43,128 nucleotides of DNA from Bacteroidota bacterium (GCA_023429985.1 JAEZCV010000227.1:1-43128), one strand, 5' to 3'; counted from the first letter of the stretch, positions 7,773 through 16,116 are shown. The notes: generated by a model not told the origin, from the letters alone. Numbers and translations: made by a program.

Positions 7773-7901
7773 ATGAAAAAACTGATTTACATGGCATTGT
7801 TCTTGACTGCACTTTCTATAGCAGGGTGTAGCAAAAATTATTATTCCGGCGGCGGAAAAAGCAGTAAAAACTGTGGCTGCCCAGGTTCAAAAGGAATTTA
7901 A
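7773..7901 (+). CDS. 42-residue lipoprotein with CGCPG tail
   Basis: A very short gene. ATG 7773 gives a signal peptide (MKKLIYMALFLTALSIAGC) with a lipobox-like IAGC, so Cys19 should be lipidated. The mature peptide is only 24 residues. It has a Tyr-Tyr and triple-Gly stretch and two closely spaced cysteines, Cys34 and Cys36, in NCGCPG. This is a plausible metal or disulphide motif, but no function is known to me. The next gene starts 11 nt downstream, suggesting an operon. The organised signal sequence and lipobox make it unlikely to be a chance frame. Confidence 0.7.
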   Translation: MKKLIYMALFLTALSIAGCSKNYYSGGGKSSKNCGCPGSKGI

Positions 7902-7912
7902 ATATTCTTGTG

Positions 7913-8155
7913 ATGAAAAATTATAACAGGGACTTGCTATTGCTTTACAACGTTGATGTGTACAGTGAAGATCTGTTGCAGCACCAGGTGGAGTGTCTTC
8001 ACCAGATACTGGTTGATGTGGAGTCAAATGAAATATTTTGTAAAGCACATGAACTTGCAACACGAAATAAAATTACCAGCAAAGCCAAGTCTATTCTTAA
8101 ATCCATTTCATACGCACAACTCAAGCCTTTTCACTTCCTGATCAATAAAAATTAA
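7913..8155 (+). CDS. Small hypothetical protein, 80 residues
   Basis: Starts at ATG 7913 (a GTG at 7910 is the alternative), 11 nt after the lipoprotein stop. It has no signal peptide and no membrane segment. The composition is that of a small soluble, mostly helical protein (LLLLYNVDVYSEDLLQHQVECLHQILVDVE, then a lysine-rich C-terminus). I do not recognise the family. Its stop overlaps the stop of the convergent aminotransferase gene by a few bases. The reading frame is open throughout. The evidence for being real is moderate and comes mainly from the tight packing. Confidence 0.6.
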   Translation: MKNYNRDLLLLYNVDVYSEDLLQHQVECLHQILVDVESNEIFCKAHELATRNKITSKAKSILKSISYAQLKPFHFLINKN

Positions 8156-9411
8156 ACTGATAATTTTTGAAGTGCCGCTTCCAGTTGTTGAAGCATCTCA
8201 TCTATCTCTTCCTTTTTACACGTACCTACACTTAACCTGTACCAGTTCGAATTCTTATCGGCTCCAAAAGCATAGAAAGGTACAATTGCCAGGCTTGCCT
8301 CCTGCAATAAATAAGATGTTACTTCCTGTTGGGTTTCCAGAATTTTTCCCGATGAAGTTTTCTTCCCTTTAAGATTAACCTGGATGGTGAGATATATGGC
8401 GGCTTCAGGAGCCACTGCATCAACAGCATAACCTTTTTCTTTCAACCCAATAAATCCATTATATATTCTTCTTAATCTTTCTTCAAGTTCAGATTTAAAA
8501 TTTTGCAGGAAGTTTTCAATCGCATTTTTGTCAGCTAAAAATTTTGTAAGCGCTTTTTGTTCTGCCATGGGTGCCCAGGCTCCTACATGCGATAATATTG
8601 CTTTCATTTTGTTGAGTATAACAGCTGGCCCCATGCTCCATCCTACCCTAACACCTGTTGCCGCATATACTTTACTGACTGCATCAATAAAAATAGTGTA
8701 ATCACGCATTTCCTGATTTAATGAAACAGGGTTGTAATGTTCAATTCCGTTATAGGTAAGGTGCCAGTACATCTGGTCGAACATTACATAAAGTTTTTTC
8801 CTGTCTTCACCTCTCGATTTATTTTCATTTACAATCAAAGCGCAAATTTCTTCCAGGTCTTTTTTCTTAAAAGTGGTTCCTGTAGGATTTTGCGGTGAAC
8901 ACAGCGCAAGGAAAACAGCATCTTTAATATGAGGTTTAAGATCTTCGGCTGTTAACATGAAATTGTTTTCGGCACGGGCTTCCACAAAAACATGTTCTCC
9001 TTCAACAAAGTGCGCATAGTGATTATTATTCCATGAAGGTACCGGGTAGATGATCTTATCGCCTTTGTCGCAAATGGCACGAAACAATCCATAAATCAAA
9101 GGCCTTCCACCCGACCCAATTAAAATTTCATCGGTATTGTAATCAAGCCCCTGGTATTCCTTTGTAAACCTGCTGATAGCCTGCCTTAGCTCAAGGCTGC
9201 CTTCGCCCGGAGGATAGTTAGTAAATCTATTACGGTATGCTTCCACTATCTCATCTTCAAAAGCTTTTGGGATAGGAAAGATCTGTGGATCAAAATCGCC
9301 CACTGTAAAATTAAATATGCGTTCACCTTTCCTGATCCTGTCCCTGATATCTCCTCCCAGTTTTACGATCTCGGATCCTATCAGTGTTTCTGATAAATGC
9401 GATAATTTCAT
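8152..9411 (-). CDS. PLP-dependent class I aminotransferase (aspartate aminotransferase-like)
   Basis: 419 residues of the fold-type I aminotransferase family, which moves amino groups between amino acids and 2-oxo acids. Visible landmarks are the N-terminal FNFTVGDFDP, the substrate and phosphate-cup region YPPGEGSLELRQAIS, the NPTGT stretch (CSPQNPTGTTF), the Asp-containing MFDQMYW, and the PLP-lysine motif AVSKVYAATGVRVGW. The C-terminal arginine stretch is NSNWYRLSVG. Two starts are possible: the frame opens at 9429, but ATG 9411 gives MKLSHLSETL, the family-like beginning, and lies 15 nt from a TACATTTG promoter word. The exact amino donor cannot be told. No biosynthetic neighbours help. 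Confidence 0.9.
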   Translation of the reverse strand: MKLSHLSETLIGSEIVKLGGDIRDRIRKGERIFNFTVGDFDPQIFPIPKAFEDEIVEAYRNRFTNYPPGEGSLELRQAISRFTKEYQGLDYNTDEILIGSGGRPLIYGLFRAICDKGDKIIYPVPSWNNNHYAHFVEGEHVFVEARAENNFMLTAEDLKPHIKDAVFLALCSPQNPTGTTFKKKDLEEICALIVNENKSRGEDRKKLYVMFDQMYWHLTYNGIEHYNPVSLNQEMRDYTIFIDAVSKVYAATGVRVGWSMGPAVILNKMKAILSHVGAWAPMAEQKALTKFLADKNAIENFLQNFKSELEERLRRIYNGFIGLKEKGYAVDAVAPEAAIYLTIQVNLKGKKTSSGKILETQQEVTSYLLQEASLAIVPFYAFGADKNSNWYRLSVGTCKKEEIDEMLQQLEAALQKLSV

Positions 9412-9426
9412 TGGCCTCGATTTCAG

Positions 9427-9434
9427 CAAATGTA
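9427..9434 (-). promoter_or_regulatory. Candidate -7 element TACATTTG for the aminotransferase
   Basis: Exact TAnnTTTG match on the minus strand, 15 nt before ATG 9411. It supports that ATG over the earlier start at 9429, which overlaps the element. No convincing -33 box. Confidence 0.5.
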
Positions 9435-9539
9435 ATGGTTTGATACTTTTAACCGGAACTCATAAAGTCCTTATCATAAAATTGACATGAAAAATATTAT
9501 GGAATAACAGCGCAAGCGTTTCTTATACTTAAACCATTT

Positions 9540-9770
9540 ATGAGAAAGATTTTTTTCGCCGTCTTATTTTTAGGTATTACAGGATTAACTATTGCACAGG
9601 TAAATAAATTGCAACCTTCGAAAGAGGAGACCCCCAACCTAAAAATCATTCATCCTCCATTACCACCCGAACCGCCGAAACCACCTTCACCTCCGGAATT
9701 TTCAAATCCACCTGAACCACCTGAACCACCAGCACCACCACTTCCTCCTTCTGCTCCGGTTGATGTTTAA
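9540..9770 (+). CDS. Small secreted proline-rich protein
   Basis: 76 residues. The N-terminus MRKIFFAVLFLGITGLTIAQ is a typical Bacteroidota signal peptide with cleavage after AQ. The mature part is about 55 residues and is dominated by Pro-Pro-Glu/Lys/Ser/Ala-Pro repeats (PPEPPKPPSPP, PPEPPEPPAPP) ending in PVDV. There are no cysteines, so disulphide bonds are excluded. The many Pro-Pro pairs would need elongation factor P for efficient translation. The function is unknown. An extended periplasmic spacer or surface peptide is possible. It is followed by a strong bidirectional terminator that it shares with the convergent M16 gene. Confidence 0.7.
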   Translation: MRKIFFAVLFLGITGLTIAQVNKLQPSKEETPNLKIIHPPLPPEPPKPPSPPEFSNPPEPPEPPAPPLPPSAPVDV

Positions 9771-9797
9771 TGTATTGCGCCTGAATTGAAACATAAA

Positions 9798-9820
9798 AAA
9801 GCCCCGAAAATCGGGGCTTT
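9798..9820. terminator. Bidirectional hairpin terminator
   Basis: AAAGCCCCGA (9798-9807) pairs perfectly with TCGGGGCTTT (9811-9820) across a 3-nt loop. A-tract on one side and T-tract on the other let it serve both the proline-rich gene and the convergent M16 peptidase gene. Confidence 0.85.
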
Positions 9821-9840
9821 AGTAATTATGAAATGTATCA

Positions 9841-12681
9841 TTAAAAGGTCTTTTTAGGTTCCGGTGTTTTTGAATTTTCCGGGTATAAAACGGCTTTAAT
9901 ATAATTATCCATTTTCAGGAATTTCTGTGCTGCTTTTTTAAGATCCGCTACCGTAATAGCATCCACTTTCTTTTCATAATCCAAAATATTTTCAGGATCT
10001 GAACCATTAATAAACGACTGGGAAAGATGATTCAACCAGTAATCATTATCCTGTATCCTGGTGCGGTATTGCTTTTTCAAAGTTTCTTTAACCTTGTCCA
10101 GGTCTGTCTGGCTAACACCTTTTTCCTGTGCATTTTTTATGATATCCAGCAAAGCTTTTGAAAGTTTTTCAACGCTTTCAGGGCCGGTAGGAATATTTGC
10201 AGAAATGGCATAATGTACATAGGGTCGTTTTTGAATGGAACCATTTAGTCCACCACTATACATTCCCCCAAGCTCTTCTCTTAGTTTTTCTATGATGGTA
10301 ATATTCAAAACATCAATTAAAGCTTTAAATGCCATACTTTCTTCCCTGCTATAGGTTGTTTCGCCAGACCAGTAAAAAGTGATCAGGCTTTTTTCATCCT
10401 TACCTTTTTTAATGTTGGCTTCAACAACTCCTTTTACGGGACGAATACCATTATCCTTAAAGTTGTTTTCTACAGGCTTGGCAGGTAATGATCCAAGGTA
10501 TTGTTCAAGTAAGGGAAGCATTTTTTCTTTGTCGATGTTTCCAACAAAAGTGAAGTGCATGCCATAGGCATTGCCAAAAACCTGCTGGTAGATCTTCATG
10601 GCCTTATCCAGGTCCAGGTTAGTGAATTCGGCTTCAGTAGGAACTGCAGTCATCCAGGGATTGTTATTGTAAATGATCTTTACAAGAGTATCCTGGTAAA
10701 ACACCTGCGGGTTGCCTTTAATAAACTGTAGCATGCCAGTGTTTTTGGTGATCATTGATTTAAACAATGCTTCATCCTTTCTTGGCTGTGTGAAATAAAG
10801 ATTTACAAGTTGAAGAAAGGTCTCAAAGTCCTTTACACTGCTGCTGCCTTGAATACCTTCTTCGTGTTCATTAATATAAGGCATGGCATCAACCGTTTTT
10901 CCTGAAAGGAATTTTTCAAGGTCGGTTGGACTCATATCTTTCACACCCATTTCCTGCACAATCTGCGTAGCATATTTTGCATTGTCTTTTTCTTCCAGGG
11001 AAAATTTATGAAAACCACCTAAACGCCATGCATCCATCAATACCTGGTCGTTTTTGAAATTGGTTGGTTTCAGGGTTATGGTAACGCCATTGCTCAGGGT
11101 AAGATTTACAGTTTGCAATTTTGTATTAACGGATTCTTTAACCACCTTACCGGCTGTTGGAGCTACATCCATTAAGCTTGCAGCAACCGCTTTTTCCTCG
11201 TAAGGAGTAACGGGTTGTTTTGCGGCAGCAATCATATCGGTGAGTAATTCCGATTCGGAAGGAAGTTCTTCTTTTTTGGCACCGGGTGCTAATAACATGG
11301 CAAATGCGGCATCCGTTCCAGGAAGGGATTTAGCCATGGCATTTATTTCATCAACAGAAATTTTAGGTAATTCCTGCTTAATGAACTCATACCTGTTTTC
11401 AATTCCGGGAACAGGTTCGCCGGAAAGAAAATGATTTAAATAACCCTGTACCAGCTGGGCCGATTGTGATTTATCTTTTTCATTAAAAGAACGTTCGGTA
11501 TTGTTCATCAAAGCAGATTTTGCCCTTTCAATTTCACCGGGAAGAAAACCAAACTTTCTTGCTCTTTCTGCTTCAGCAACCAGCGCATCCATAGCTTCTT
11601 TGGCAGTGTTCTTTCCCAGGATGGCTGCAAAATAAAATGCATCATACCCTCTTATGAATGATTCCTGTCCTGCAAATCCCATAACAAAAGGAGGCTGTTC
11701 CTTTTTGGTTAGTTCCTGCAAACGCTGGTTGATTAAAGTATTTACCAGTTCTTCTACCAGTTTTTCACGGTAATCTTTCCATGTGGAAGTTTTTTTAGCT
11801 GGACGAATAGAACTGATCACCTGCAACATGGTAGATGGATTTTCATCATCCGTTACTACAATGGCTTCAGGTTTTAATCTTGGTTTTATAGGAATGATCG
11901 AAGGACGTTCTTTAGCATTTGCCGGGTTTTTATAAGAACCAAAATGCTTTTGAATTTTCTTTTCCATTTCCACCGGGTCTATATCACCTACAACAATCAC
12001 TGCCATTTGATTGGGGCGATACCATGTTTTATAAAAACGCTCCAGGGTAGCATAGGAAAAATGTTGCAGAACAGAATCGCTTCCAATGGGAAGACGCTCG
12101 GCGTATAGTGAACCATTGAACAGTTTTGGAAAATATTGACGCAACATTCTCTGGCCGGCACCTTTACTTAAACGACTTTCTTCCAAAACCACTCCGCGTT
12201 CTTTATCGATCTCGGATTTGTCAAGAAGATTATTAAATGCCCAGTCTTCCAAAACTAGAAATCCTTTATCTACTACTTCCGGATCCTCGGTTGAGATGGG
12301 AAGAATATAAACTGTTTCATCAAAACCAGTATACGCGTTCAGGTCGGCGCCAAATTTCACACCTACCTTTTGTAAATAATCTACCAGTTCATTTTTTGGA
12401 AAATTCTTGGAACCGTTAAAGTTCATGTGTTCCATGAAATGCGCAAGTCCACGCTGATCCTGGTCTTCAAGAACAGAACCCACATTAATGGCAAGTCGCA
12501 GTTCCACCTTTTTTTCAGGCCTGGCATTTTTGCGTATGTAATAAGTAAGGCCATTTGACAGTTTTCCAATTTTTACATTAGGATCCATGGGTATTTTCTG
12601 ATCCAGTTGTATTTGCGAAATGGCTGGTGTGCAGACCAACATGGCCAGCAGGAAATAACATAAGTTGAGCATTCTTTTCAT
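9841..12681 (-). CDS. M16 family zinc metallopeptidase (pitrilysin-like), secreted
   Basis: 946 residues from ATG 12681 (GTG 12687 is less likely). It begins with a signal peptide ending near TPAISQ. The M16 inverted zinc motif HFMEH lies at residues 81-85. The third ligand glutamate lies about 75 residues later in the ERGVVLEESR stretch. The protein has the full four-domain pitrilysin length. The N-terminal half carries the active site. The C-terminal half contains the non-catalytic partner domain, with RTRIQDNDYWLNHLSQSF near the end. Predicted periplasmic or outer-membrane-associated peptidase. It faces the proline-rich gene convergently across a terminator. Substrate unknown. Confidence 0.92.
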   Translation of the reverse strand: MKRMLNLCYFLLAMLVCTPAISQIQLDQKIPMDPNVKIGKLSNGLTYYIRKNARPEKKVELRLAINVGSVLEDQDQRGLAHFMEHMNFNGSKNFPKNELVDYLQKVGVKFGADLNAYTGFDETVYILPISTEDPEVVDKGFLVLEDWAFNNLLDKSEIDKERGVVLEESRLSKGAGQRMLRQYFPKLFNGSLYAERLPIGSDSVLQHFSYATLERFYKTWYRPNQMAVIVVGDIDPVEMEKKIQKHFGSYKNPANAKERPSIIPIKPRLKPEAIVVTDDENPSTMLQVISSIRPAKKTSTWKDYREKLVEELVNTLINQRLQELTKKEQPPFVMGFAGQESFIRGYDAFYFAAILGKNTAKEAMDALVAEAERARKFGFLPGEIERAKSALMNNTERSFNEKDKSQSAQLVQGYLNHFLSGEPVPGIENRYEFIKQELPKISVDEINAMAKSLPGTDAAFAMLLAPGAKKEELPSESELLTDMIAAAKQPVTPYEEKAVAASLMDVAPTAGKVVKESVNTKLQTVNLTLSNGVTITLKPTNFKNDQVLMDAWRLGGFHKFSLEEKDNAKYATQIVQEMGVKDMSPTDLEKFLSGKTVDAMPYINEHEEGIQGSSSVKDFETFLQLVNLYFTQPRKDEALFKSMITKNTGMLQFIKGNPQVFYQDTLVKIIYNNNPWMTAVPTEAEFTNLDLDKAMKIYQQVFGNAYGMHFTFVGNIDKEKMLPLLEQYLGSLPAKPVENNFKDNGIRPVKGVVEANIKKGKDEKSLITFYWSGETTYSREESMAFKALIDVLNITIIEKLREELGGMYSGGLNGSIQKRPYVHYAISANIPTGPESVEKLSKALLDIIKNAQEKGVSQTDLDKVKETLKKQYRTRIQDNDYWLNHLSQSFINGSDPENILDYEKKVDAITVADLKKAAQKFLKMDNYIKAVLYPENSKTPEPKKTF

Positions 12682-12976
12682 ATACACTATTTGAGGAGCG
12701 TAAATATAGAAGAAAACGGTTATCTATCATGGGATAAAACCCAATATTTTGATGTTTTTTACATGTGGTTGTACTGATGTTTAGTTTGATAGGTTTCCTG
12801 TCTGAACGGCAACACGGTTTTCATTTTCAACGTAGAAATCACCCAATAGATAAATTATTTAATCCGTTTTGGCCGTGCATAAAATCTGTAATTCATAGTT
12901 TTTTTCCTTTCTGATAGCCTTGTGACCCGGATAGCTTTGTTTTCTAAACAAATAGGTCTAATTAAAATCAACCAAA
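12682..12976. other. Divergent intergenic region between the M16 gene and the glycine-zipper gene
   Basis: About 295 nt without a plausible gene. It holds TATATTTA on the minus strand (12701-12708), a near match to the -7 consensus for the M16 gene, and TAGCTTTG at 12932 for the plus-strand gene. The rest is AT-rich with no repeat or stable hairpin that I can see. Confidence 0.5.
12932..12939 (+). promoter_or_regulatory. Candidate -7 element TAGCTTTG
   Basis: Exact TAnnTTTG match 37 nt before ATG 12977, in a divergent intergenic region. The -33 box is unclear. Confidence 0.5.
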
Positions 12977-13846
12977 ATGAAAAAGATATTTATTATTACC
13001 GCTGTTGCCCTATCCTTTGCTGCCCGGGGCCAGCATCTTCCCGGTTTTTCAACTACCTCTGTTTTTCAAAAGAATTGCGGAAGTTTTAATGCTGAATTGT
13101 TGAACAACTGGCATAATGAATTTTTAGACCATGTTTTTTATGGGGTTCAGGAATTGCAGCTTTGTATGAATTCGGCCTCATTTTATAATGGAGTGAATGC
13201 ATTAAGCAGGCAATTTTTGCAGGATAAGGGGATTATTTTATCCGAAGCTTTTTTGTTTGATAATGATATTGAAACTTACATCAGGGAAATTTCCGACATA
13301 GATCTTTGCAAACTAAAAGCCGGGGCACTGGCATCCGAAATAATTTGCCGTTTAAAAAAGCTGATGAAAGATTACAGTGATGATCAACTTATGGCTGACG
13401 AATTTGAAGAAAGGGTGGAGGAACTTCTGAGTAAGGCAGAAGCAGTTGAAAATCAAATTGAAAAAATTGCCGTGAAATCGGCCCTGGTGATTGCAGCAGG
13501 TTCAACCAGGTACTGGGAAGCTATGGCTATAAAGTATAATGAAAGGCTTTCGGCTATTTGTAAGGCAGGTGCTGCAGGGAGGGCCTCTATTTCGGGGTTT
13601 GCCAACAGATCTGCCAGCCCATTTATATATACCGGATTTAATGTAGGTTCAGTAAAGGCTGATTTCAATCCTCCTGGCAAAGAAATAATAGGGAGGATGG
13701 TTGTTTCAGATGCGGTGGGTGCCTTCCAGGGAGCTGTTTTTGGAGGTCTTGGCGGTGGTCCGATAGGAGCTTTTGCAGGAGCCATTTTAGGAGCAGGCGC
13801 CCGATCGGTTATGCGTGGTTTATTCTATGGGTTTACTGGATTGTAA
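12977..13846 (+). CDS. Secreted hypothetical protein with C-terminal glycine-zipper segment
   Basis: 289 residues, no family recognised. A signal peptide (MKKIFIITAVALSFAARGQ) is followed by a mostly helical, acidic middle region with a possible coiled coil (DEFEERVEELLSKAEAVENQIEKIAVK, about 140-165). Five cysteines follow the signal peptide (for example NCGSF, QLCMNS, DLCKL, IICRL, AICKAG). The last 48 residues are striking: DAVGAFQGAVFGGLGGGP and then IGAFAGAILGAGA, a glycine-zipper pattern able to insert into or pack within a membrane. Such tails occur in pore-forming peptides and some bacteriocin-like precursors. The next gene begins 9 nt later and encodes a two-helix membrane protein. 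A toxin/immunity reading is an inference from this layout only. Confidence 0.75.
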   Translation: MKKIFIITAVALSFAARGQHLPGFSTTSVFQKNCGSFNAELLNNWHNEFLDHVFYGVQELQLCMNSASFYNGVNALSRQFLQDKGIILSEAFLFDNDIETYIREISDIDLCKLKAGALASEIICRLKKLMKDYSDDQLMADEFEERVEELLSKAEAVENQIEKIAVKSALVIAAGSTRYWEAMAIKYNERLSAICKAGAAGRASISGFANRSASPFIYTGFNVGSVKADFNPPGKEIIGRMVVSDAVGAFQGAVFGGLGGGPIGAFAGAILGAGARSVMRGLFYGFTGL

Positions 13847-13855
13847 TTTAAAACT

Positions 13856-14086
13856 ATGAAGCGAAATTTTCAAAACAGGATTATTTCCTCCCGGCCATTG
13901 CTTTACCTGGTGGTAATGTGTGCATTGATCATTTCAACGCTGCCCCTGCTTTTTGTGGTGGAAAACAAAGTGTTTTTAATAATTGAGATCCTTATATCAA
14001 TTATTCTGACCCCATTGTTTGCCGAATGGATATGGAGCAACCATCAGAAAAACAAATTCCCGGGCAAAGACTGGAAAATTAAGTAA
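13856..14086 (+). CDS. Small two-helix membrane protein
   Basis: 76 residues from ATG 13856, 9 nt after the glycine-zipper gene and so probably in the same operon. There is a basic N-terminus (MKRNFQNR) and two hydrophobic helices: PLLYLVVMCALIISTLPLLF (about 15-34) and VFLIIEILISIILTPLF (about 41-57). The C-terminal tail is basic and soluble (NHQKNKFPGKDWKIK). Both tails are likely cytoplasmic. No family recognised. Its size and position resemble immunity proteins paired with small toxins, but nothing in the sequence proves this. Confidence 0.68.
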   Translation: MKRNFQNRIISSRPLLYLVVMCALIISTLPLLFVVENKVFLIIEILISIILTPLFAEWIWSNHQKNKFPGKDWKIK

Positions 14087-14147
14087 GCAATATTGATTAA
14101 GTTGCCTTCAGAGGATGCATTTTAAAAAATCATGAAGGATCAATGCA

Positions 14148-14714
14148 TCAATCCGTTTTCGGCCCCTGCTCATTATCAAATTTTTCCCTGGCTTCTTTGG
14201 CTTTTTGAAAATCGAGCACTACACCATTAATACAATAGCGCAATCCCGTAGGAGGCGGACCATCTTCAAAAACGTGTCCAAGATGAGAGTTGCAACGGCC
14301 ACACAGTACTTCGGTTCTGTTCATGCCATGAGAATTATCAGGTGCATAAATAATGCTGCTTTTGCTGAGCGGCTGGTAAAATGAAGGCCAGCCACAACCA
14401 CTTTCAAACTTGGTGTCGCTTATAAAAAGTCCATTACCACAAACCGCACAATAATAGGTTCCTTTATCTTTTACATGTTCCAAGGGGCTGCTCCAGGGTC
14501 TTTCGGTTCCTTTTTGCCGGGCAACCTGGTAAACATCTGCAGGAAGAATTTTTTTCCATTCTTCATCGCTCACATTTAATTTGGAAGTGTCGGTATTAGA
14601 ATATAGCGGCGATTTTTTTTGGGTTGAATCCATTGCAACGGGTTTACTGTTTTGAGAATAACTGCAAAATTGAAGACTAAGAGCAAGAGGCAATAAAAAT
14701 AGAATCCGGGCCAT
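14148..14714 (-). CDS. msrB: Peptide-methionine (R)-S-oxide reductase MsrB, exported
   Basis: Reduces methionine-R-sulfoxide in oxidised proteins. 188 residues: an N-terminal export signal (ARILFLLPLALSLQFCSYSQ), a linker of about 30 residues, then a complete MsrB domain. The two zinc-binding pairs are CAVCGN and CGRCNSHLGHVF. ESGCGWPSFYQPL is the conserved substrate region. The catalytic cysteine is Cys161 in RYCING. The family usually reads RYCxNS, so the serine is glycine here. The Cys in LSLQFC does not fit a good lipobox, so periplasmic release is more likely than lipidation, though uncertain. It would protect envelope proteins. It converges on the small membrane protein gene. Confidence 0.93.
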   Translation of the reverse strand: MARILFLLPLALSLQFCSYSQNSKPVAMDSTQKKSPLYSNTDTSKLNVSDEEWKKILPADVYQVARQKGTERPWSSPLEHVKDKGTYYCAVCGNGLFISDTKFESGCGWPSFYQPLSKSSIIYAPDNSHGMNRTEVLCGRCNSHLGHVFEDGPPPTGLRYCINGVVLDFQKAKEAREKFDNEQGPKTD

Positions 14715-14856
14715 GCCTTAAAATTACAAAGAGTTTGCCGGCGAATAGCAGCATACACCCTGGTTTAACTATTCAAATTATCTGAAAAAAAACTAAGGAG
14801 TTAACAGATATCCTGGCTATAGGATTTTTCCAACCTTCTGGCAGCAGGTAATTTTC

Positions 14857-14882
14857 AAACCTGCCTGCCGGAAGGCAGGTTT
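14857..14882. repeat. Degenerate copy of the CCTGCCTGCCGG palindrome
   Basis: AAACCTGCCT (14857-14866) pairs with AGGCAGGTTT (14873-14882). The core reads GCCGGA where the two copies around the PurF-like gene are perfectly symmetric. It lies in the 272-nt gap between msrB and adk. Nothing else in that gap stands out except the adk promoter word. Confidence 0.7.
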
Positions 14883-14955
14883 CCCGATTTACCAGGCTCT
14901 CATATATAAAAAATGCCATGTTTTCATGCCCAAGGCTGCTTAATTTTTTTTCTGT

Positions 14956-14963
14956 TATATTTG
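14956..14963 (+). promoter_or_regulatory. Candidate -7 element TATATTTG of adk
   Basis: Exact TAnnTTTG match 23 nt before ATG 14987. The -33 region is T-rich without a clear TTTG. Confidence 0.5.
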
Positions 14964-14986
14964 TTTTTCACGGTTAGTAAGCGCCT

Positions 14987-15583
14987 ATGTTCAATTTGAT
15001 CTTGTTTGGCCCTCCAGGGAGTGGGAAGGGTACGCAATCCGATAAAATAGTAGAAAGGTTTGGGTTGATCCATTTGTCGACCGGAAATCTCCTGCGCCAG
15101 GAAATAGTGGAAAAAACGCCATTAGGGCTGGAAGCTAAAAAATTTATGGATAAGGGCCAGCTGGTTCCCGACGAAGTGGTAATAGGTATGATAGATTCCT
15201 GCCTCGAAAAGCACCCCACTGCCAAAGGCTTTCTTTTTGATGGTTTTCCTAGAACCATTGCCCAGGCGGAAGCCCTAGATAAATTACTTTCTCTGAAAAA
15301 AACTTCTATTGCTAAAGTCATTGCACTTGAAGTATCGGAAGATGAACTGGTAAAAAGACTGGTAAAACGTGGTGAAACATCAGGAAGAAGCGATGATACC
15401 AATGAAATTGTTATCCGGAAAAGGTTCAGTGTTTATAAGAATGAAACACAGCCGGTGGCCGATCATTACGATCAGCAGGGAAAACTGGATACGGTTCCCG
15501 GGGAAGGAAGTGTTGATGACATTTTTCAAAACATCAGCAATTGCATTCAAAACGAAATGACTGCCAAAATTACCAGCGACTGA
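14987..15583 (+). CDS. adk: Adenylate kinase, short form
   Basis: Interconverts ATP + AMP and 2 ADP. 198 residues from ATG 14987. P-loop GPPGSGKGTQ at residues 8-17, STGNLLRQEI in the AMP-binding region, and FDGFPRTIAQAEAL. The lid is the short type (RGETSGRSDDT) without the four-cysteine zinc subdomain. The residues DDTNEIVIRKRFSVY follow the lid as expected. The last 10-15 residues (NEMTAKITSD) extend slightly beyond the usual end. A DinB-like gene follows 42 nt later. Identification is secure. Confidence 0.95.
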   Translation: MFNLILFGPPGSGKGTQSDKIVERFGLIHLSTGNLLRQEIVEKTPLGLEAKKFMDKGQLVPDEVVIGMIDSCLEKHPTAKGFLFDGFPRTIAQAEALDKLLSLKKTSIAKVIALEVSEDELVKRLVKRGETSGRSDDTNEIVIRKRFSVYKNETQPVADHYDQQGKLDTVPGEGSVDDIFQNISNCIQNEMTAKITSD

Positions 15584-15625
15584 TCTTTTTAATTCTTCCT
15601 GCCGCAGGTTTAGTAAACTTGTAGA

Positions 15626-16093
15626 ATGATTCCCGCAAAAATTGAATTTCTGCAAAACAGGCTGGTAAAAACCTTTTCAGGAATTCCTTCCGGCCAACCA
15701 CCTCTGTGGGGTAAGATGAGCCTGCAGCAAATGATAGAGCATTTTTCCGAATCGGTTAAGATTGCTTCGGGAAGGTTTTATTTTTCTGAAGTCATTACAC
15801 CGGAAGCTCACCTGGTACCAATGAGGAAATTTCTTGAAGGTGACAAACCTTTCAGGGAAAATACCGTCAACCCATTGATGCCTGTTGTTCCTGCACCTGT
15901 TAAAAATTTATCTGTTGAAAAAGCCCTTGATGAACTTCGGTCGGAGATCGATTATTTCTTCGAATATTTTGATGCGCATCCGGTAAAAACAACCCGTAAC
16001 CCCATTTTTGGTGATCTTAATTTTGAACAGAATGTTCATTTGCTGTACAAACACGCACTCCATCATTTAAGGCAATTTGGAGTTGAAGCCTGA
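15626..16093 (+). CDS. DinB/DUF1569-like protein
   Basis: 155 residues with the four-helix DinB-superfamily look: an early histidine in SLQQMIEHFSESV and a C-terminal YKHALHHLRQFG, whose histidines usually bind a divalent metal in this superfamily. The middle PVVPAPVKNLSVEKALDELRSEIDYFFEYF is typical of DUF1569 proteins. No signal peptide, so cytosolic. Activity is unknown; some DinB relatives are thiol-dependent S-transferases. It sits between adk and a serine hydrolase gene with short gaps (42 and 23 nt) and may be co-transcribed with them. Confidence 0.75.
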   Translation: MIPAKIEFLQNRLVKTFSGIPSGQPPLWGKMSLQQMIEHFSESVKIASGRFYFSEVITPEAHLVPMRKFLEGDKPFRENTVNPLMPVVPAPVKNLSVEKALDELRSEIDYFFEYFDAHPVKTTRNPIFGDLNFEQNVHLLYKHALHHLRQFGVEA

Positions 16094-16116
16094 TTTTTCA
16101 CTTCCAACAATAAATA

